A stretch of 64,000 nucleotides of DNA from Ignavibacteriales bacterium (GTDB taxonomy: Bacteria; Bacteroidota; Ignavibacteria; Ignavibacteriales; Ignavibacteriaceae): contig JADJIH010000001.1 of the NCBI GenBank assembly GCA_016707115.1, positions 558,001 through 622,000 on the forward strand, in the 5' to 3' direction. The first letter of the stretch is position 1; the number at the start of each line of letters is the position of its first letter. Below the pieces are notes generated by a model, which had not been told where the DNA came from, did no database searches, and was given only the letters and a program-made list of their open reading frames with translations. Position numbers and translations under genes: made by a program. Of the stretch, positions 47,908-56,765 are shown one piece after another.

Positions 47908-48381
47908 TTATTTCTTGGTATTTAAACGTTTTTTATTAAAAAAGGTCTTAAGCAATTCTTCACTTTCTTTAGCCAAAACACCGCTGTAAACCTTAATTGT
48001 ATGATTTGTTTTAGAATTTTCTGCAAGATTATGGATGCTTCCGCAAGCGCCAAACTTAATATCACTTGCTGCATAAAAAAGTTCATTAATTCTTGATGAA
48101 AGCAAAGCACCTGTACACATAATGCAGGGTTCTAAAGTAACATAAATTGCACATTCATTTAATCGCCAGTTTTGCAGATTGTTTGATGCAGAAGTAATTG
48201 CAATCATTTCTGCGTGGGCAGTTGCATCTTTTAACTTTTCAACCTGGTTGTAACCACGACCAATAATTCTGTTTTTATGAACCACCACAGCACCAACAGG
48301 AACTTCATCATCATCAAAAGCTTTTTGTGCTTCCTGAAGTGCCGCGTACATATAACGATATGAATCTTCTGAAAAAAGCAT
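47908..48381 (-). CDS. tadA: tRNA-specific adenosine deaminase TadA-like
   Basis: A zinc deaminase that converts A34 to inosine in tRNA-Arg(ACG). HAEMIAI supplies the zinc His and the catalytic Glu, and PCIMCTGALL the two zinc cysteines. The 157 residues are typical. A related cytidine or guanine deaminase cannot be excluded. It is 77 bases upstream of adk on the same strand. Confidence 0.9.
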   Translation of the reverse strand: MLFSEDSYRYMYAALQEAQKAFDDDEVPVGAVVVHKNRIIGRGYNQVEKLKDATAHAEMIAITSASNNLQNWRLNECAIYVTLEPCIMCTGALLSSRINELFYAASDIKFGACGSIHNLAENSKTNHTIKVYSGVLAKESEELLKTFFNKKRLNTKK

Positions 48382-48421
48382 AAGCTAATGTTGATATAAA
48401 TTAATGATAAATAACGCGTGC

Positions 48422-48487
48422 TGTCATTCCCGCGAAGGCGGGAATCTTAAAAGTAAGTCTTGGATTCCCGTTTTCACGGGAATGACA
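48422..48487. repeat. Paired palindromic (REP/BIME-like) repeat
   Basis: Two palindromic units lie in inverted arrangement. The left is ATTCCCGC-GAAG-GCGGGAAT and the right is ATTCCCGT-TTTC-ACGGGAAT. The outer ends TGTCATTCCCG and CGGGAATGACA also pair over 11 bases. This is GC-rich against an AT-rich background and matches the style of dispersed REP-type repeats mobilised by RAYT transposases in other bacteria. No transposase is in the window. Confidence 0.7.
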
Positions 48488-48589
48488 ATTAGACTTTCCC
48501 AAATTTGCATCGTTGCAAAAATAAAAAAGTACAATCCAGATTTGCTCTAAATTGTACATTCTACATTCTTAATTCTAAATTGAAAAAAG
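48488..48589. other. Gap with no recognised feature
   Basis: This is the part of the 427-base tadA to membrane-protein gap between the palindromic repeat and the tRNA. I see only AT-rich sequence. The remaining part (48664-48807) holds one short hairpin (GAAAGC/GCTTTC at 48711-48725) without a U-tract. Confidence 0.5.
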
Positions 48590-48663
48590 TACACCCGGAA
48601 GGATTCGAACCCTCAACCCTTTGATCCGAAGTCAAATGCTCTATCCAGTTGAGCTACGGGTGC
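48590..48663 (-). tRNA. tRNA-Arg (anticodon UCG)
   Basis: The 74-base cloverleaf reads GCACCCG at its 5' end, then GTAGCTCAACTGGATAGAGC (D arm), an anticodon stem TTTGA/TCAAA around loop CTTCGGA, and GGTTCGAATCC in the T arm. The anticodon is UCG, reading CGA arginine codons. The first acceptor pair is G-U, the discriminator is A, and CCA is not encoded. Confidence 0.95.
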
Positions 48664-48807
48664 AAATAGTAAACAATATTTCTAAGACAAATATAATATT
48701 TTGTTGTTAAGAAAGCATAGCTTTCATTCTTTGAATAAATATCATTTTAATCGGATTTCACATTGATGATGATTTCGACATAATGCTAGTGAGTACTAAA
48801 TTAAGAA

Positions 48808-49536
48808 TTAATTCTGAATTGTTGTACAAATATCATCATCGAAATAAACATAACTATAGCCATAAACCCATTGTTCACTTGTTCCATAAGCATTAGTAGT
48901 CCTATTAATATCTTCAGGTCTACCCCATGCTTCCCGAACCATTTCTTTAGTCATTCCAATATTAATTCTTCTATTAGATACAGTTAAACATTCATTTGTA
49001 TTCCAATAGGGATATTTAAGTTTTAGCTTATGAGCTTTCCTGTTTTTTGCATTGGCAAACCCCTGATAAATTCTATTTATTTTGTATTTATCTTTATCAC
49101 CAAAATTTATTAAAACAGTTTTAGTCTTGTCTTTAACAAGAGAGACTTTATCGAACTCATCTAGAATTCTTGTTCCAGTGTCGACTGTAACCTTTATAGA
49201 AATTAATTTATTTAATAAATGTATTTTACTTTTCTCTGAACCATAGAAATTTCCTTTTATCCGATTATCCAGACTAGTTAAAACATCTATACTAAATTGA
49301 TCCTGATTTTGTTTTGATAAGACATTTACCAACCACACAGAATCTTCAATAAAAGATGTCTTATCTGCCTCATACCTAGCTTTTTCTTCTTCGTTATTTT
49401 TAATGAACTTGGAAATATTTATGTAGGCGACTAATAAAGCGACTAACCCTCCGAGAATTAAAAAGAGTTTTCTGTTTTTCCATTTATTATTTTTTTCAAT
49501 GCGAGTCATCTCTTTTTGAAAATCTTGCTGGTCCAT
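48808..49536 (-). CDS. Membrane-anchored protein with SmpA/OmlA-like C-terminus
   Basis: The function is unknown. A charged N-terminus precedes one membrane segment (about 24-45, LFLILGGLVALLVAYIN), then a helical Lys/Asp-rich region. The last 50 residues (INIGMTKEMVREAWGRP...EQWVYG...VYFDDD) resemble the beta-alpha SmpA/BamE-type fold found in many small envelope proteins. The topology suggests most of it faces the periplasm. It stands alone next to tRNA-Arg. Confidence 0.6.
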   Translation of the reverse strand: MDQQDFQKEMTRIEKNNKWKNRKLFLILGGLVALLVAYINISKFIKNNEEEKARYEADKTSFIEDSVWLVNVLSKQNQDQFSIDVLTSLDNRIKGNFYGSEKSKIHLLNKLISIKVTVDTGTRILDEFDKVSLVKDKTKTVLINFGDKDKYKINRIYQGFANAKNRKAHKLKLKYPYWNTNECLTVSNRRINIGMTKEMVREAWGRPEDINRTTNAYGTSEQWVYGYSYVYFDDDICTTIQN

Positions 49537-49672
49537 TTAATTTCCCAATCAATTGACTGCTAAAATTTAATCATTCTTTTTTATAATATCCACAATCCTA
49601 AACATCTTGATTGCCAATCAAAATAAAGCGATATTCGCTACCGAAATTATTTGTATAACAAAAGTAAAAACA

Positions 49673-51691
49673 ATGAAAGAAATCAGGGAAAAAATTAATT
49701 CTATAGATGATAGAATGCTTAAACTGCTTGCAGAAAGAAGACAATTAAGCATTGAGATTATCAAGTTTAAGAACGAAGAAAAATCATCCATAAGAGATAA
49801 GGAAAGAGAAAAACAAGTTCTTACAAGATTGCTTGAAGTTGGAAGAGAATATGGATTGGATACTCATTATGTATCCAAAATCTTCCAGGAAATTATTAAT
49901 GATTCTATAAAAATCCAGAATAAGTTTGTAATTGATTCAACAAATCTAAAAGATGATTCTGAAACTCTTAAAGTTGCAATACAGGGAATTGAAGGCTCGT
50001 ATAGTTTTCTTGCAACTAACCAGTTCTTTAGTGATTCAGGAAAAGATATTAACTTTAAAAAGTTTGATACCTTTGATGAAGTTGTTGAATCAGTTGAAGA
50101 TTCAACCTGCGATTATGCAATTCTGCCGATAGAAAACACAACCAGCGGAAGTATAAATGATGTTTACGATGCGCTTACAAACAGCAGTCTGCAAATTGTT
50201 GGCGAGGAAATATTTCCTGTTAAACATTGTTTGATAACTACAGAAGATGTTCCGTTAAACAGCATTAAAAAAATATTTACACATTACCAGGCTGCAAGGC
50301 AATGCAGTAAGTTTTTAAAATCAATTCCCAATGCAGAAGTTGAACTGTTGCCTGATACAGCAAAATCTGTTGAGTTTATAAAAGAAAAAGGTGATAAAAC
50401 TTTTGCAGCAATTGCAAGCAAAGAAGCCGCTGAGATTTTTGATGTTGTTGTGCTAAGAGAAGATATTGCAAATCAGCAGGGTAACTTTACAAGATTTTTA
50501 ATCTGTTCACGCGATTCAATAAAAGTAGATGAAAGAATTCCAACTAAAACTTCTTTGATACTTGCAACAGCACACAAAGCAGGTTCGCTGGTTGAGGCTT
50601 TGTCTGTTTTCAAAAAGTATGAAGTGAATATGACCAAGCTGGAATCACGTCCGATAATTGGTAATCCGTGGGAAGAAATGTTTTATCTTGATTTTCAAGG
50701 CAACATTCAAAATCAAAATGTAAAAGATTTGCTTGATGAAGTTGGTAAGCATACAAGATATTTAAAAGTTCTTGGCTGTTATCCTGCAAAAGATATTGAG
50801 AGAACTAAGGTTGAAAGAATTTCTGCAAGACCTGAAGAAGTAAAGCCGGAAGTTATAGTTCCGGAAATCAAAGAAGAGAAAAAATCTAAATCAAAAGTTT
50901 CTTACAAACTTGCCAGTAGAGATTACAAAAGTGAAGATACGATTATCACAGTTAGAGATGTGAAAATCGGCGGTGGTAATTTTATAATTATGGCTGGGCC
51001 TTGTTCGGTGGAATCTTATGATCAGATAATCGATTGTGCGCGCGAAGTGAAAGATAACTTTGCACATATTTTACGTGGCGGATGTTTTAAACCACGCACT
51101 TCACCTTATGCTTTTCAGGGTTTGGGATTTGAAGCACTTGATTATTTAAAATCTGCCGGCGATGATTATGATCTTCCGATTATAACAGAAGTTCTTTCTG
51201 TTGATCAGGTTGAAAAAGTAGCGGAGAAATCTGATATACTGCAAATCGGTGCAAGAAATATGCAGAACTTTTCATTGCTTTCAGAAGTTGGAAAATCATT
51301 TCGTCCTGTTATGTTAAAACGCGGATTGATGGCTTCGATTGATGAACTGCTTAATGCAGCGGAGTATATTCTTGCTCGCGGTAACAGGCAGGTAATTTTA
51401 TGCGAACGCGGAATTAGAACTTTTGAAACTGCTACAAGAAATACTTTAGACTTAAGTGCAATTCCAATTTTAAAAGAGTTAACTCACTTACCAATTATTG
51501 TTGATCCATCACACGCAGTTGGGCAGCGGGATAAAGTAATTCCGTTAGCTAAAGCTGCAAAAGCTGTTGGAGCAGATGGAATAATGGTTGAGATTCATCC
51601 CGATCCAAGCAAAGCTTTAAGTGATGGTGAACAGTCAATGAGATTTGATCAGTTCAGACAGATGACACAAGAACTTGAGAAAATGAATTGA
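49673..51691 (+). CDS. Trifunctional chorismate mutase / prephenate dehydratase / DAHP synthase
   Basis: Three shikimate and phenylalanine activities are in one 672-residue chain. Residues 1-85 are an AroQ-type chorismate mutase (REKINSIDDRMLKLLAERR). About 100-280 are prephenate dehydratase (VAIQGIEGSYSFLA, ILPIENTTSGSINDVYD, NFTRFLI). About 285-370 form an ACT domain with an ESRP motif (TKLESRPI). About 410-672 are a type I-beta DAHP synthase (IMAGPCSVES, LRGGCFKPRTSPYAFQGLG, VDPSHAVGQRD). I chose the ATG at 49673; an upstream TTG at 49607 adds 22 non-family residues. tyrA starts at a TTG overlapping the stop. The ACT domain could let phenylalanine control both the first and the branch step. 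Confidence 0.92.
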   Translation: MKEIREKINSIDDRMLKLLAERRQLSIEIIKFKNEEKSSIRDKEREKQVLTRLLEVGREYGLDTHYVSKIFQEIINDSIKIQNKFVIDSTNLKDDSETLKVAIQGIEGSYSFLATNQFFSDSGKDINFKKFDTFDEVVESVEDSTCDYAILPIENTTSGSINDVYDALTNSSLQIVGEEIFPVKHCLITTEDVPLNSIKKIFTHYQAARQCSKFLKSIPNAEVELLPDTAKSVEFIKEKGDKTFAAIASKEAAEIFDVVVLREDIANQQGNFTRFLICSRDSIKVDERIPTKTSLILATAHKAGSLVEALSVFKKYEVNMTKLESRPIIGNPWEEMFYLDFQGNIQNQNVKDLLDEVGKHTRYLKVLGCYPAKDIERTKVERISARPEEVKPEVIVPEIKEEKKSKSKVSYKLASRDYKSEDTIITVRDVKIGGGNFIIMAGPCSVESYDQIIDCAREVKDNFAHILRGGCFKPRTSPYAFQGLGFEALDYLKSAGDDYDLPIITEVLSVDQVEKVAEKSDILQIGARNMQNFSLLSEVGKSFRPVMLKRGLMASIDELLNAAEYILARGNRQVILCERGIRTFETATRNTLDLSAIPILKELTHLPIIVDPSHAVGQRDKVIPLAKAAKAVGADGIMVEIHPDPSKALSDGEQSMRFDQFRQMTQELEKMN

Positions 51692-52766
51692 GTTTAAATC
51701 GTATTGCCATTCTTGGTCTTGGATTGATTGGCGGATCATTTGCTAAAGCGTTAAAGCATGCAAATCCAACGATCTACATTTCTGCTTTTGATAAAGATGA
51801 AGTTTTAAATCAAGCTTTATAGAAAAAGTAATTGATTCAAAACTATCTGATATAAATGAAGCATTATCTTGTGAAATTATTTTTCTTGCATTGCCGATTG
51901 AAAGCAGTTTAGAAATATTTAAAACTATTTCACCCCAACTAAATGAAAACCAAATCATCTCAGATCTTTGCAGTGTAAAGGGAATATTTATTGATGTGTG
52001 GAAAACATTATCCAGCAAAGGTACTTACATTGGTGCGCATCCAATGACAGGCAAAGAAAAAAGTGGTTACGAAAATTCCGATGCATTATTATTTGAGAAT
52101 TCTGTTTTTATTGTCTGCACAGAAAATGGCAAAAGTAAGTTGTTTGATGAATATATAAACTTAGTCAAAACTTCCGGTGCAAGAATATCTTTACTTGATC
52201 CTCATTTACACGATAAAATAACTTCACGGGTTTCTCATTTACCACAGCTTCTTTCTGTTCTGTTAGTTAATCACTCAGCACAAAAAGTTGATGAAAATTC
52301 TTTTCTTGATTATGCTGCCGGTGGGTTCAGAGATATGACAAGAATTGCTTCGAGTGATTTTGCAATTTGGGAATCAATAATTAAATACAATAAATCTGAG
52401 ATTCTGGATTCCATTGAGAAGTTTGAAAAACAATTATCATCATTAAAAGACATTATTAAAAAAGATGATTACTCAGATTTAAATAAATTGTTTGATGATG
52501 CAAGACAACTTAGAAATGAAATTCCAATCAATACAAAAGGATTTATTGATCCGTTATTTGATATTACAATATTTGTAAAAGATCAGCCTGGAATGATTAG
52601 TAAAATCTCCACAATTCTATTTGAGCATAATATTAACATCAAGGACATTGAACTGCTTAAGATAAGAGAAGGAACAGGCGGTAACTTTAAATTTTATTTT
52701 GATTCAGAATCTGATGCAGTAAAAGCCAAACTTCTAATTGTTAATGCCGGGTTCAATATTCAGTAA
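51688..52766 (+). CDS. tyrA: Prephenate dehydrogenase with ACT domain (frameshifted)
   Basis: It oxidises prephenate to 4-hydroxyphenylpyruvate for tyrosine. The first segment starts at the TTG at 51688, overlapping the previous stop (TTGA), and shows the NAD-binding AILGLGLIGGSFAKAL; it stops at 51822. The -1 frame continues IEKVIDSKLSDINEA...IIFLALPIES through GAHPMTGKEKSGYE to a C-terminal ACT domain (ITIFVKDQPGMISKISTIL). One extra T in the TTT at 51816-51818 would restore about 359 residues. It is coupled to the trifunctional enzyme gene. Confidence 0.9.
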
Positions 52767-52849
52767 ATTGATCGAATCAGGAAATCGAAGCATATCACAA
52801 GAATTATAAATTACTTTTTCAGTAAGCCTATCGTAAGTATTTTTAAGTT

Positions 52850-55270
52850 ATGAATAAAATATTTACGGTATTATTAATCTTATTAAGCACACATCTTTTT
52901 CCACAAAGAAATCAAAATAGTATTTCTGGTGGTTTGGTAACCGGAACGGTTTTCGATTTTGAATCGAAGCATACCATCGAATATGCGAACATTGTTTTAT
53001 TATCTCCAATGGATTCATCTCTGATTAATGGTACCATTACAGATGCAAATGGAATATTTAGTTTATCAGGAATTCAACCCGGTAAATTTATTGTTGAAGT
53101 AAGATTTATTGGATATAAATACGAAAGTTTTGATATCGAGGTTACTGCGGATAAAAAAAACATAGATCTTGGTGAGATTTTTATAAAACCAAATGCACTC
53201 GAGCTTAAAGATGTGGTTGTGCAAGGTGAACGATCACCGATTTCATACCAGATAGATAAAAAAGTAATTGATGTTGATAAAATTCAAACTGTTATGTCCG
53301 GTAATGCCGCAGATGTTTTGCAGAATGTGCCATCCGTTACTGTTGATATTGAAGGAAATGTAAGTCTCCGTGGTAGTGTTAATTTTACTGTGCTCATTGA
53401 TGGCAGACCTTCAATTATGAGTTCGCAGGATGCATTACAGCAAATCCCTGCCAGTTCAATCCAGAACATAGAAATAATTACAAACCCGTCTGCAAAATAT
53501 GATCCTGAAGGTACGGCAGGAATCATAAATATTATTTTAAAGAAGAATGAAAGTTTAGGACTAAGCGGGGTAATAAATGCCAACGTTGGATTGCACGAAA
53601 AATATGGTGGAGATTTTCTTTTTCAATATAGAACCAGTAGTTTAATTTATATGTTGGGAATGGATTACAACAAAAGAATATTTCCCGGCAATAGTATTTC
53701 TGAGGACGCTTACATTTCTCAAAATTCAACATCGTATCTAAATTCCAATGGTGAATCTGAGTGGGGAAGGATAGGATTTGGAATTAGAGGTGGAATCGAA
53801 TTTAATTTTACCGAAAAAGATTTTATAAATCTAGCTGTTAGGTATGGAACACGTGAAGGCAATCAAAACTCTATATTAAATTATGATAATTGGTCAAGTA
53901 ATTCGATTGATACATTGTCATATATGAATATGACAAATAGAATGAGAGATGGAGAATATGCTGGCTCGAATCTTACTTACATCCATAAGTTTGGTGGGAG
54001 CAATCACGAAATAAAAGGAGAGTTTAATTACAGATATAATGATGGTGATGAATCCACATTAACGGAATCTATAGATAACGGATTTATTTTGGATGGAAAG
54101 AAAACAACTGAGTTTGGTCCATCAAACGAGCTTGAAGCTAAGATTGATTATACTTTACCTTTCTCGGATGTTAGAAAATTTGAAGCCGGTTATGAAGCTG
54201 AATTTGAAAACTCTGATGAGAATAATGCATTGTACTTATACGATTCACTTACTACTAATTATCAGCAACAATATGAGTTTAGCAATTCTGTAAATTATAT
54301 TAATAATTATCAAGGGTTTTATTCAACATACACTGATCAGTTTGGTGATTTTGGATTACAGGGTGGGCTAAGAGCAGAGTATACATATCGAATTATTAAT
54401 TTAATAAACGAAAGTGATGAGTTTGTAATTGATAGGTGGGATTATTTTCCAACAATTCATACTTCTTATAAATTCACTGAAGGCTCACAAATGATGGCTA
54501 GCTACACACGCCGTATTCAAAGACCGCACGGATGGGAACTTGAACCATTCTTAACCTGGGTAGATGCGAATAATGTACGGATCGGTAATCCTGAGTTGCT
54601 GCCGGAATTAATTGATTCATACGAAGCAGGAATACAAACATTCATTGGATCTGTTAATTTATCTGTTGAGTTGTATCATCGAATTACAAATAATAAAATT
54701 GAGCGAATCCGTTCGGTATATGAAGAAGATGAAAATGTTAGTCTTAATACTGTAGCAAATATTGGAAAAGATTTTGCGACAGGAAGTGAATTGATGATAT
54801 TATTTGATCCGCTGGAATTCTGGAATGCAAATTATATGGCTAATTTATACAATTACCGCATTGAAGGTACGTTATATGATGAACCATTTGAAAGGCAGAG
54901 TTTCAATTGGAGTACGAGACTGAATAATATGTTTAAGATTACTTCAAATACACAATTGCAGATAAACTTTAACTATAATAGTCCGGGTGTTTCTTCTCAA
55001 GGAACCTGGGAAGGCTTTTTTACAGCTGATGTTTCTGTTAAACAGGATTTATTTGAAAGATTACTTTCACTTACTTTGCAAGTTCGGGATTTATTTGGAA
55101 CTGCGAAACATGAGTTTAGTTCCTCAGGACCTGATTTCTATTCTTATAATTACTTCGAACGTGAATCACCAATGGTAATATTAAACGCACGAATTAATTT
55201 AAATAACTTTAAACCAAAGCGTGAGAATGGTGAAATGGAAAATCCGAATAACGGCGGGGAAGAGTTTTAG
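52850..55270 (+). CDS. TonB-dependent receptor-like outer-membrane barrel protein
   Basis: It has a signal peptide (1-19, THLFPQ), a carboxypeptidase-regulatory-like domain (about 28-110, GTVFDFESKHTIEYANIVLL), a plug-like region (about 125-230, NVPSVTVDIEGNVSLRGS, FTVLIDGRPS) and a barrel of the outer-membrane beta-barrel family 3 style. The tail is Asn/Gly/Glu-rich (MENPNNGGEEF), so the last aromatic strand residue is not terminal. The ligand is unknown. No operon partner is evident. Confidence 0.87.
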   Translation: MNKIFTVLLILLSTHLFPQRNQNSISGGLVTGTVFDFESKHTIEYANIVLLSPMDSSLINGTITDANGIFSLSGIQPGKFIVEVRFIGYKYESFDIEVTADKKNIDLGEIFIKPNALELKDVVVQGERSPISYQIDKKVIDVDKIQTVMSGNAADVLQNVPSVTVDIEGNVSLRGSVNFTVLIDGRPSIMSSQDALQQIPASSIQNIEIITNPSAKYDPEGTAGIINIILKKNESLGLSGVINANVGLHEKYGGDFLFQYRTSSLIYMLGMDYNKRIFPGNSISEDAYISQNSTSYLNSNGESEWGRIGFGIRGGIEFNFTEKDFINLAVRYGTREGNQNSILNYDNWSSNSIDTLSYMNMTNRMRDGEYAGSNLTYIHKFGGSNHEIKGEFNYRYNDGDESTLTESIDNGFILDGKKTTEFGPSNELEAKIDYTLPFSDVRKFEAGYEAEFENSDENNALYLYDSLTTNYQQQYEFSNSVNYINNYQGFYSTYTDQFGDFGLQGGLRAEYTYRIINLINESDEFVIDRWDYFPTIHTSYKFTEGSQMMASYTRRIQRPHGWELEPFLTWVDANNVRIGNPELLPELIDSYEAGIQTFIGSVNLSVELYHRITNNKIERIRSVYEEDENVSLNTVANIGKDFATGSELMILFDPLEFWNANYMANLYNYRIEGTLYDEPFERQSFNWSTRLNNMFKITSNTQLQINFNYNSPGVSSQGTWEGFFTADVSVKQDLFERLLSLTLQVRDLFGTAKHEFSSSGPDFYSYNYFERESPMVILNARINLNNFKPKRENGEMENPNNGGEEF

Positions 55271-55278
55271 TTTTACTA

Positions 55279-55307
55279 ACTGATTTTTATTCATTTAAAG
55301 AATCAGT
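55279..55307 (+). terminator. Weak AU-rich hairpin after the receptor gene
   Basis: ACTGATT and its complement AATCAGT extend to about ten pairs counting G-U, with a nine-base loop, nine bases after the stop. No clear U-tract follows. Confidence 0.3.
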
Positions 55308-55379
55308 AATATAATCTGTTAATCAATTTACTTTATTCTGAAAAACTTAAAGTCTTTCAGAAAATCAAACAGGAACAAT

Positions 55380-56669
55380 ATGTCATTCGAAAAATTAAAA
55401 CTTATAAAACCTATTCAACAGGCTGTTCAGGAAGAAGGATATAAAATCCCTACTCCTATTCAGAAACAAGCAATTCCGGTTATTCTGGATAGAAGAGATA
55501 TTCTCGGTTGTGCTCAAACAGGCACAGGAAAAACCGCTGCGTTTGCAATTCCTATTTTACAGATACTTAGTGAAGATAAAGAAGAGCATAAAGGTAAAAG
55601 AACTATTAAATCCTTAATCGTAACTCCAACGAGAGAACTTGCAATTCAAATCGGGGAAAGTTTTAATGCTTACGGCAGGCACACAGGACTTACAAATGCA
55701 GTAATTTATGGAGGTGTATCTCAAAAAGCACAAACCGATAAGTTGATGCACGGCATTGATATTTTAATTGCAACACCGGGAAGACTTCTAGATTTAATGC
55801 ATCAGAAGTATGTAAACCTTCATCATATAAAATTATTTGTTTTGGATGAAGCTGATCGAATGCTGGATATGGGTTTTATTCACGATGTTCATATGATAAT
55901 TGCCAAATTGCCGACCAAAAGACAATCACTATTTTTCTCGGCTACGATGCCTCCTGAGATTATAAAACTTGCAAACTCAATTTTAACTCAACCAGTTAGC
56001 ATTGATATTACTCCAGAATTTAAAACGGTAGAAGCAATTAAGCAGGCTGTGTATTATGTTTCAAAATCTGATAAGAAAAAATTATTATATCATATACTAA
56101 GAAATGAAAAAATTACTTCAGCACTTGTATTTACAAGAACAAAACACGGTGCAAATCAAGTCTGCAAGTATTTAACTGATTCAAAAGTATCTGCAGAAGT
56201 TATTCACAGCGGTAAATCTCAAAATGCTAGACAGCGGGCATTAAATAATTTTAAATCTTTACAGACAAAAGTTCTTGTTGCAACAGATATAGCAGCACGT
56301 GGAATTGATATAGAAAGATTATCACACGTATTTAATTATGATATTCCAAATATCCCTGAAACTTATGTCCATCGTATCGGAAGAACAGGCAGAGCGGGAT
56401 TAGGCGGAATTGCATTATCTTTTTGTGAAGAAGAGGAGAGAGCTTACTTAAAGGATATTATCAAACTTATAAAAATTCAAATTCCTGTTATTCACGAGCA
56501 TCCTTATAAAGTAAATCCAGATAGTTCTCAAAAACCGCAACAGCATAAAGAAAAATCTACTTTTACAGAAAAGACAGGATCACAAAAAAAATCAGGTTCT
56601 TCAGGATATTTCAAAAACAAAAAGAAACGATGGGGACGCAAACCAAATACAAATAAAACCAAGATTTAA
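55380..56669 (+). CDS. rhlE: DEAD-box RNA helicase, RhlE type
   Basis: An ATP-dependent RNA helicase, probably in ribosome assembly or RNA decay. It has the Q motif region (YKIPTPIQKQAIP), AQTGTGKTAAFAIPIL, PTRELAIQI, LDEADRMLDMGF, SAT, ARGIDI and HRIGRTGRAG in order. The C-terminal 55 residues are basic and low-complexity (GYFKNKKKRWGRKPN), as usual for RNA anchoring. AGGAAC precedes the ATG. Confidence 0.95.
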   Translation: MSFEKLKLIKPIQQAVQEEGYKIPTPIQKQAIPVILDRRDILGCAQTGTGKTAAFAIPILQILSEDKEEHKGKRTIKSLIVTPTRELAIQIGESFNAYGRHTGLTNAVIYGGVSQKAQTDKLMHGIDILIATPGRLLDLMHQKYVNLHHIKLFVLDEADRMLDMGFIHDVHMIIAKLPTKRQSLFFSATMPPEIIKLANSILTQPVSIDITPEFKTVEAIKQAVYYVSKSDKKKLLYHILRNEKITSALVFTRTKHGANQVCKYLTDSKVSAEVIHSGKSQNARQRALNNFKSLQTKVLVATDIAARGIDIERLSHVFNYDIPNIPETYVHRIGRTGRAGLGGIALSFCEEEERAYLKDIIKLIKIQIPVIHEHPYKVNPDSSQKPQQHKEKSTFTEKTGSQKKSGSSGYFKNKKKRWGRKPNTNKTKI

Positions 56670-56681
56670 GAATAGAGTCTT

Positions 56682-56721
56682 CCCTGAAAAGGGGCCCAAC
56701 CCCCCCCCGGGGAAAAAAAAA
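56682..56721. other. Block of long C, G and A homopolymers, likely low-quality sequence
   Basis: Between rhlE and the EamA gene the sequence runs A4, G4, C3, A2, C9, G4, A9. Nothing else in this AT-rich window looks like it. It sits at the convergent gene ends, where a terminator hairpin would be expected, and may be a misread hairpin or an assembly join. Confidence 0.6.
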
Positions 56722-56765
56722 CTATGATTATTTTGTTTTAGTTGTTTCTCCAGATTGGTTTAAAA

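Noticed and set aside
49607..49672. TTG start extending the trifunctional enzyme by 22 residues
   Set aside because: The added residues do not belong to the mutase domain, and the ATG at 49673 starts it cleanly.
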